Of a DNA stretch of 64,000 nt, positions 61,734 to 64,000 are shown piece after piece. Position 1 is the stretch's first letter. Each line of letters opens with the position of its first letter. The notes under the pieces are model-generated. The model did not search any database. It worked only from the letters and a program-made list of their open reading frames with translations, and was not told the origin of the DNA. Position numbers and translations under genes: made by a program. Source of the DNA: Solidesulfovibrio sp. (GTDB lineage: Bacteria; Desulfobacterota; Desulfovibrionia; Desulfovibrionales; Desulfovibrionaceae); the NCBI RefSeq assembly GCF_038562415.1, contig NZ_JBCFBA010000018.1, positions 51,663 through 115,662 on the forward strand. The letters are read 5' to 3'.

Positions 61734-63827
61734 ATGGACGCCATCTGCTACGCAACGACGGCCCTTGCCCTGGTCTGCCTGGTCGGCCTGGCCCTGATCC
61801 TGCGCCGGTGCCGCATTCGGGCCGACCTCCGCCAGGCCGACCCCTTCCTCGAACGCATCGTCGAAACCATGCCCGATCCGATCTATGTCAAGGACCCGGA
61901 CGGACGGTTCCTGCTGGTCAACGCCGCCTTCTGCTCCCTGGCCGGCCAGGCCCGCCAGGACATCCTCGGCCGGGATGCGGCCTCCGTGTTCCCTGGGCGC
62001 CGGGGCGCGGCCTCGCTGAAAAACGACGCCATGACCATGGCCTGCGGCTTCGAGGACGTGGCCGAGGAAACGGCCTACGACGCCGACGACCGCAGGCGCA
62101 CCTTCATGAACCGCAAGACCCTCTCTGTCGACGACAGCGGCAAACGCCACGTGGTCGGCGTCATCCGCGACCTCACCCGCCGCAAGCAGGCGGAACGGGC
62201 CCTGGCCAATAGCGAAAGCCGCTACCGCCGCATCGTGGAAACCGCCAACGAGGGCATCTGGGGCGTGGACGCCCGCTGGCGCACCACCTATGCCAACCCC
62301 GCCATGGCCACGATGCTCGGCACGACCCCGGCGGAAATGGCGGGCCGGCCGGTGACCGATTTCCTGTTTCCCGAGGATGGCGAAATCCACCAGGCCCTGC
62401 AGCGCCGGGAAGCCCTCCCCCCGGGCGGCGGCCTGTACGAGCGGCGCCTCAGGCGCGCCGACGGCGGGGAAATCTGGACGCACCTCGCCGTGAGCAGCGA
62501 ATACGACGCCTCGGGCCGCTTCGTCGGCTCCGTGGGCATGTTCGGCGACATCACCGCCCGCAAGCGCGCCGAGGAAACCCTGCGCCTGTCCGAAACGCGC
62601 CTGGCCGGGGCCAAGGCGGCCGCCGAAGCCGCCAGCAAGGCCAAAAGCGAATTCCTGGCCAACATGAGCCATGAGATCCGCACGCCCCTAAACGGCCTGC
62701 TCGGCATGCTGCAACTCCTCGAAGAAACGACCCTCGACACCGAACAGCGCGACTTCGTGGTCACGGCCCTGGATTCCGGCCGACGCCTGACCCGACTGCT
62801 CACCGACATCCTCGACCTCTCGCGCGTCGAATCCGGCAAGCTCGCCCTGTCCCTCTCCCCCTTCTCCCCCCGCGCCCTCCTGGCCGCCGTGCAAGGCGTC
62901 TTCGCCGTCAGCCTGGAACAACGCGGTGTGGACCTGCGCATCGCCGTCCACCCCGGCGTGCCCCGACGCCTGCTCGGCGACGAGGGGCGCATCCGCCAGA
63001 TCCTGCTCAATCTCGTGGGCAACGCCGTCAAATTCACCGAAGCCGGCTGCATCCGCCTCGAAGCGGCCGCCTACCCCGAGGCCGACCCGGACACGACCCG
63101 CCTGGTGCTGTGCGTCAGCGACACCGGCATCGGCATCCCCCGCGAAAAACTCGCCTCGGTCTTCGAAAGCTTCACCCAGGTCGATGCCTCCAATACCCGC
63201 ATCCATCAGGGCGCGGGACTCGGCCTGTCCATCGTGGACAGTCTCGTGCGGCTCATGGGCGGTACCATCGCCGTGGACAGCGAACCGGGCCTGGGGACCT
63301 GCCTGCTGTGCTCGCTGCCCCTGGGCAGGGTCGAGGCCCAACCGGAGCCCGAAACAGCCGAGACGTCCCCTGCCCCCGCCTCGGGACTGCGCCTGCTGCT
63401 CGTCGAGGACGAACGCATCAACCGCCTGACCGCAGGCGCGCTGTTGCGCAAACAGGGACACGTCGCCATCGAAGCGGCCTCGGGCATCGACGCCCTGGAA
63501 ATCTTCGCCCGGGAACCCTTCGACGCCGTGCTCCTCGACATCCAGATGCCCGGCATGGACGGCCTGGAAACCCTGGCGCTCATGCGCGATACGGCCATCC
63601 ACGGCGAAAAGGCGCGCACGCCCGTCATCGCCCTGACCGCCCACGCCATGGCCGGCGACCGCGAACGCTTCCTGGCCGCCGGCATGGACGACTACCTGGC
63701 CAAGCCCGTGGAAGCCTCGGCCTTGGCCGCCGTGCTCGGCCGCATCGCCCGGCGTGGCCACGGTGGAGGTGGAAGTGGAAGTGGAAGTGGAAGTGGAAGT
63801 GGAGGAGGAGGAGAAGAAGGAGAATAA
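61734..63827 (+). CDS. Hybrid sensor histidine kinase with two PAS domains
   Basis: 697 residues. One N-terminal membrane helix (about 2-26). PAS domain 1 is at about 38-150 (ERIVETMPDPIYVKDPDGRF), PAS 2 with PAC at about 163-290. HisKA has EFLANMSHEIRTPLNGLLGM. HATPase has LLNLVGNAVKFTEAG, DTGIGIP and GAGLGLSIVDSLV. A C-terminal receiver has phospho-Asp in DAVLLDIQMPGMDG. The tail is a Gly/Ser hexanucleotide repeat. ATG 61734 puts the helix at the N-terminus; a longer frame from 61614 is possible. No cognate regulator gene is adjacent. Confidence 0.88.
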   Translation: MDAICYATTALALVCLVGLALILRRCRIRADLRQADPFLERIVETMPDPIYVKDPDGRFLLVNAAFCSLAGQARQDILGRDAASVFPGRRGAASLKNDAMTMACGFEDVAEETAYDADDRRRTFMNRKTLSVDDSGKRHVVGVIRDLTRRKQAERALANSESRYRRIVETANEGIWGVDARWRTTYANPAMATMLGTTPAEMAGRPVTDFLFPEDGEIHQALQRREALPPGGGLYERRLRRADGGEIWTHLAVSSEYDASGRFVGSVGMFGDITARKRAEETLRLSETRLAGAKAAAEAASKAKSEFLANMSHEIRTPLNGLLGMLQLLEETTLDTEQRDFVVTALDSGRRLTRLLTDILDLSRVESGKLALSLSPFSPRALLAAVQGVFAVSLEQRGVDLRIAVHPGVPRRLLGDEGRIRQILLNLVGNAVKFTEAGCIRLEAAAYPEADPDTTRLVLCVSDTGIGIPREKLASVFESFTQVDASNTRIHQGAGLGLSIVDSLVRLMGGTIAVDSEPGLGTCLLCSLPLGRVEAQPEPETAETSPAPASGLRLLLVEDERINRLTAGALLRKQGHVAIEAASGIDALEIFAREPFDAVLLDIQMPGMDGLETLALMRDTAIHGEKARTPVIALTAHAMAGDRERFLAAGMDDYLAKPVEASALAAVLGRIARRGHGGGGSGSGSGSGSGGGGEEGE
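63762..63803 (+). repeat. Tandem hexanucleotide repeat at the 3' end of the kinase gene
   Basis: Seven units of the form RGTGGA (two GGTGGA, five AGTGGA) in tandem encode Gly-Gly-Gly-Gly-Ser-Gly repeats of the C-terminal tail. Because units are 6 bp, copy-number changes would alter length but not frame. Confidence 0.85.
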
Positions 63828-63829
63828 GA

Positions 63830-63892
63830 CTGGGGCGCTGCCCCAGACCCCGCCGGGGGGGATGATCCCCCCCGGTCCCCCCCGATGGGACG
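63830..63892 (+). repeat. Dispersed 3'-end palindromic element, copy F (diverged)
   Basis: Directly after the kinase stop: a TGGGGC / GCCCCA hairpin (63831-63845), then CCGGGGGGG ATGAT CCCCCCCGG (63853-63875) and CCCCCCCGATGGG. The GATGAT centre and CCCGATGGG end match copy E. The TGCCTCCGGCGG start is not recognisable. Confidence 0.65.
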
Positions 63893-63946
63893 GGTGGAGG
63901 CGAGGTGGAAAACGTCAGGCGGCGTGACGTCGGCCGTTTGTTGGCG

Positions 63947-64000
63947 CGGTTCGGGGCAACCCGCAGGCCGCAAAGCCGGCCAGCACGTTGCCCCGAACCG
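63947..64000. repeat. 14-bp inverted repeat at the right edge
   Basis: CGGTTCGGGGCAAC (63947-63960) and GTTGCCCCGAACCG (63987-64000) are exact reverse complements, 26 nt apart. The feature may continue beyond the window. No gene is visible from 63828 to the end. Confidence 0.6.

Noticed and set aside
61465..61797. Small signal-peptide-like frame after the FTR gene
   Set aside because: The start has no ribosome site, and the frame soon becomes Arg/Pro-rich and runs into the kinase gene in another frame.

Overview
The window is a G+C-rich bacterial chromosome segment. Gene content points to a sulfate-reducing member of the Desulfovibrionaceae (Solidesulfovibrio/Desulfovibrio type): a TunR tungstate regulator, an NrfHA nitrite reductase, an orange-protein (ORP) cluster, a Desulfovibrio-type porin, ferredoxin:thioredoxin reductase, and a secA / glycolate oxidase / smpB / partial-PTS gene order. 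The species call is inference. No tRNA, rRNA, CRISPR array, IS element or prophage is visible. Genes are tightly packed and many overlap by 4 bp.

Layout. 1-3000: porin 3' end, RidA, TunR, universal stress protein. 3013-8534 (minus): autotransporter, NrfA, NrfH, VanZ-like protein. 8858-16503 (plus): a long ORP-type cluster behind a good sigma-54 promoter, with a NifX-like Cys-rich protein, Mrp ATPase, IscU-like scaffold, two further NifX/ORP proteins, two MinD ATPases carrying ferredoxin insertions, an FmdB zinc ribbon, a receiver-like protein, two metallo-beta-lactamase-fold proteins and a Met/Gly-rich peptide. 16622-25406: Tim44-like protein, a repeat-bearing unknown protein, a PAS histidine kinase, a TraR/DksA protein, a sigma-54-driven Ala/Ser-rich protein, a bifunctional (p)ppGpp enzyme and an oligopeptide-binding lipoprotein. 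25690-32227: SWIM/SNF2 helicase, an ECF-like sigma factor with a polyproline leader peptide, small membrane and PAS proteins, RlmD. 32224-36290: GDSL hydrolase, PNPOx-like protein, amidotransferase, MetY, a ParE/Phd toxin-antitoxin pair. 36427-49158 (minus): MotBA, SecA, a glycolate/D-lactate dehydrogenase pair, a periplasmic protein, SmpB, PtsI-HPr-IID and two TIGR04282/04283-type transferases.

49303-55031 (plus) is a compact cluster: methyltransferase, GT2, FdtA-like sugar ketoisomerase, NDP-hexose 2,3-dehydratase, Gfo/Idh-type reductase and DegT aminotransferase. Together they predict a deoxy-amino sugar like those on antibiotics, here in a cell-envelope setting with a polyprenyl-phosphate-sugar-type GT2. 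It is followed by a DUF1772-like membrane protein, an acetylene-hydratase-like Mo/W enzyme, two secreted small proteins, an amino-acid ABC transporter without its ATPase, a glutaredoxin/FTR pair and a hybrid histidine kinase.

A dispersed palindromic element occurs six times. Each copy lies just downstream of, or across, a stop codon and in the same polarity relative to the gene before it. One copy encodes the C-terminus of the sugar reductase. The best candidates for something undescribed are this 3'-end element, the deoxy-amino-sugar cluster, the sigma-54-driven Ala/Ser-rich protein and the PPPP leader coupled to the sigma factor.
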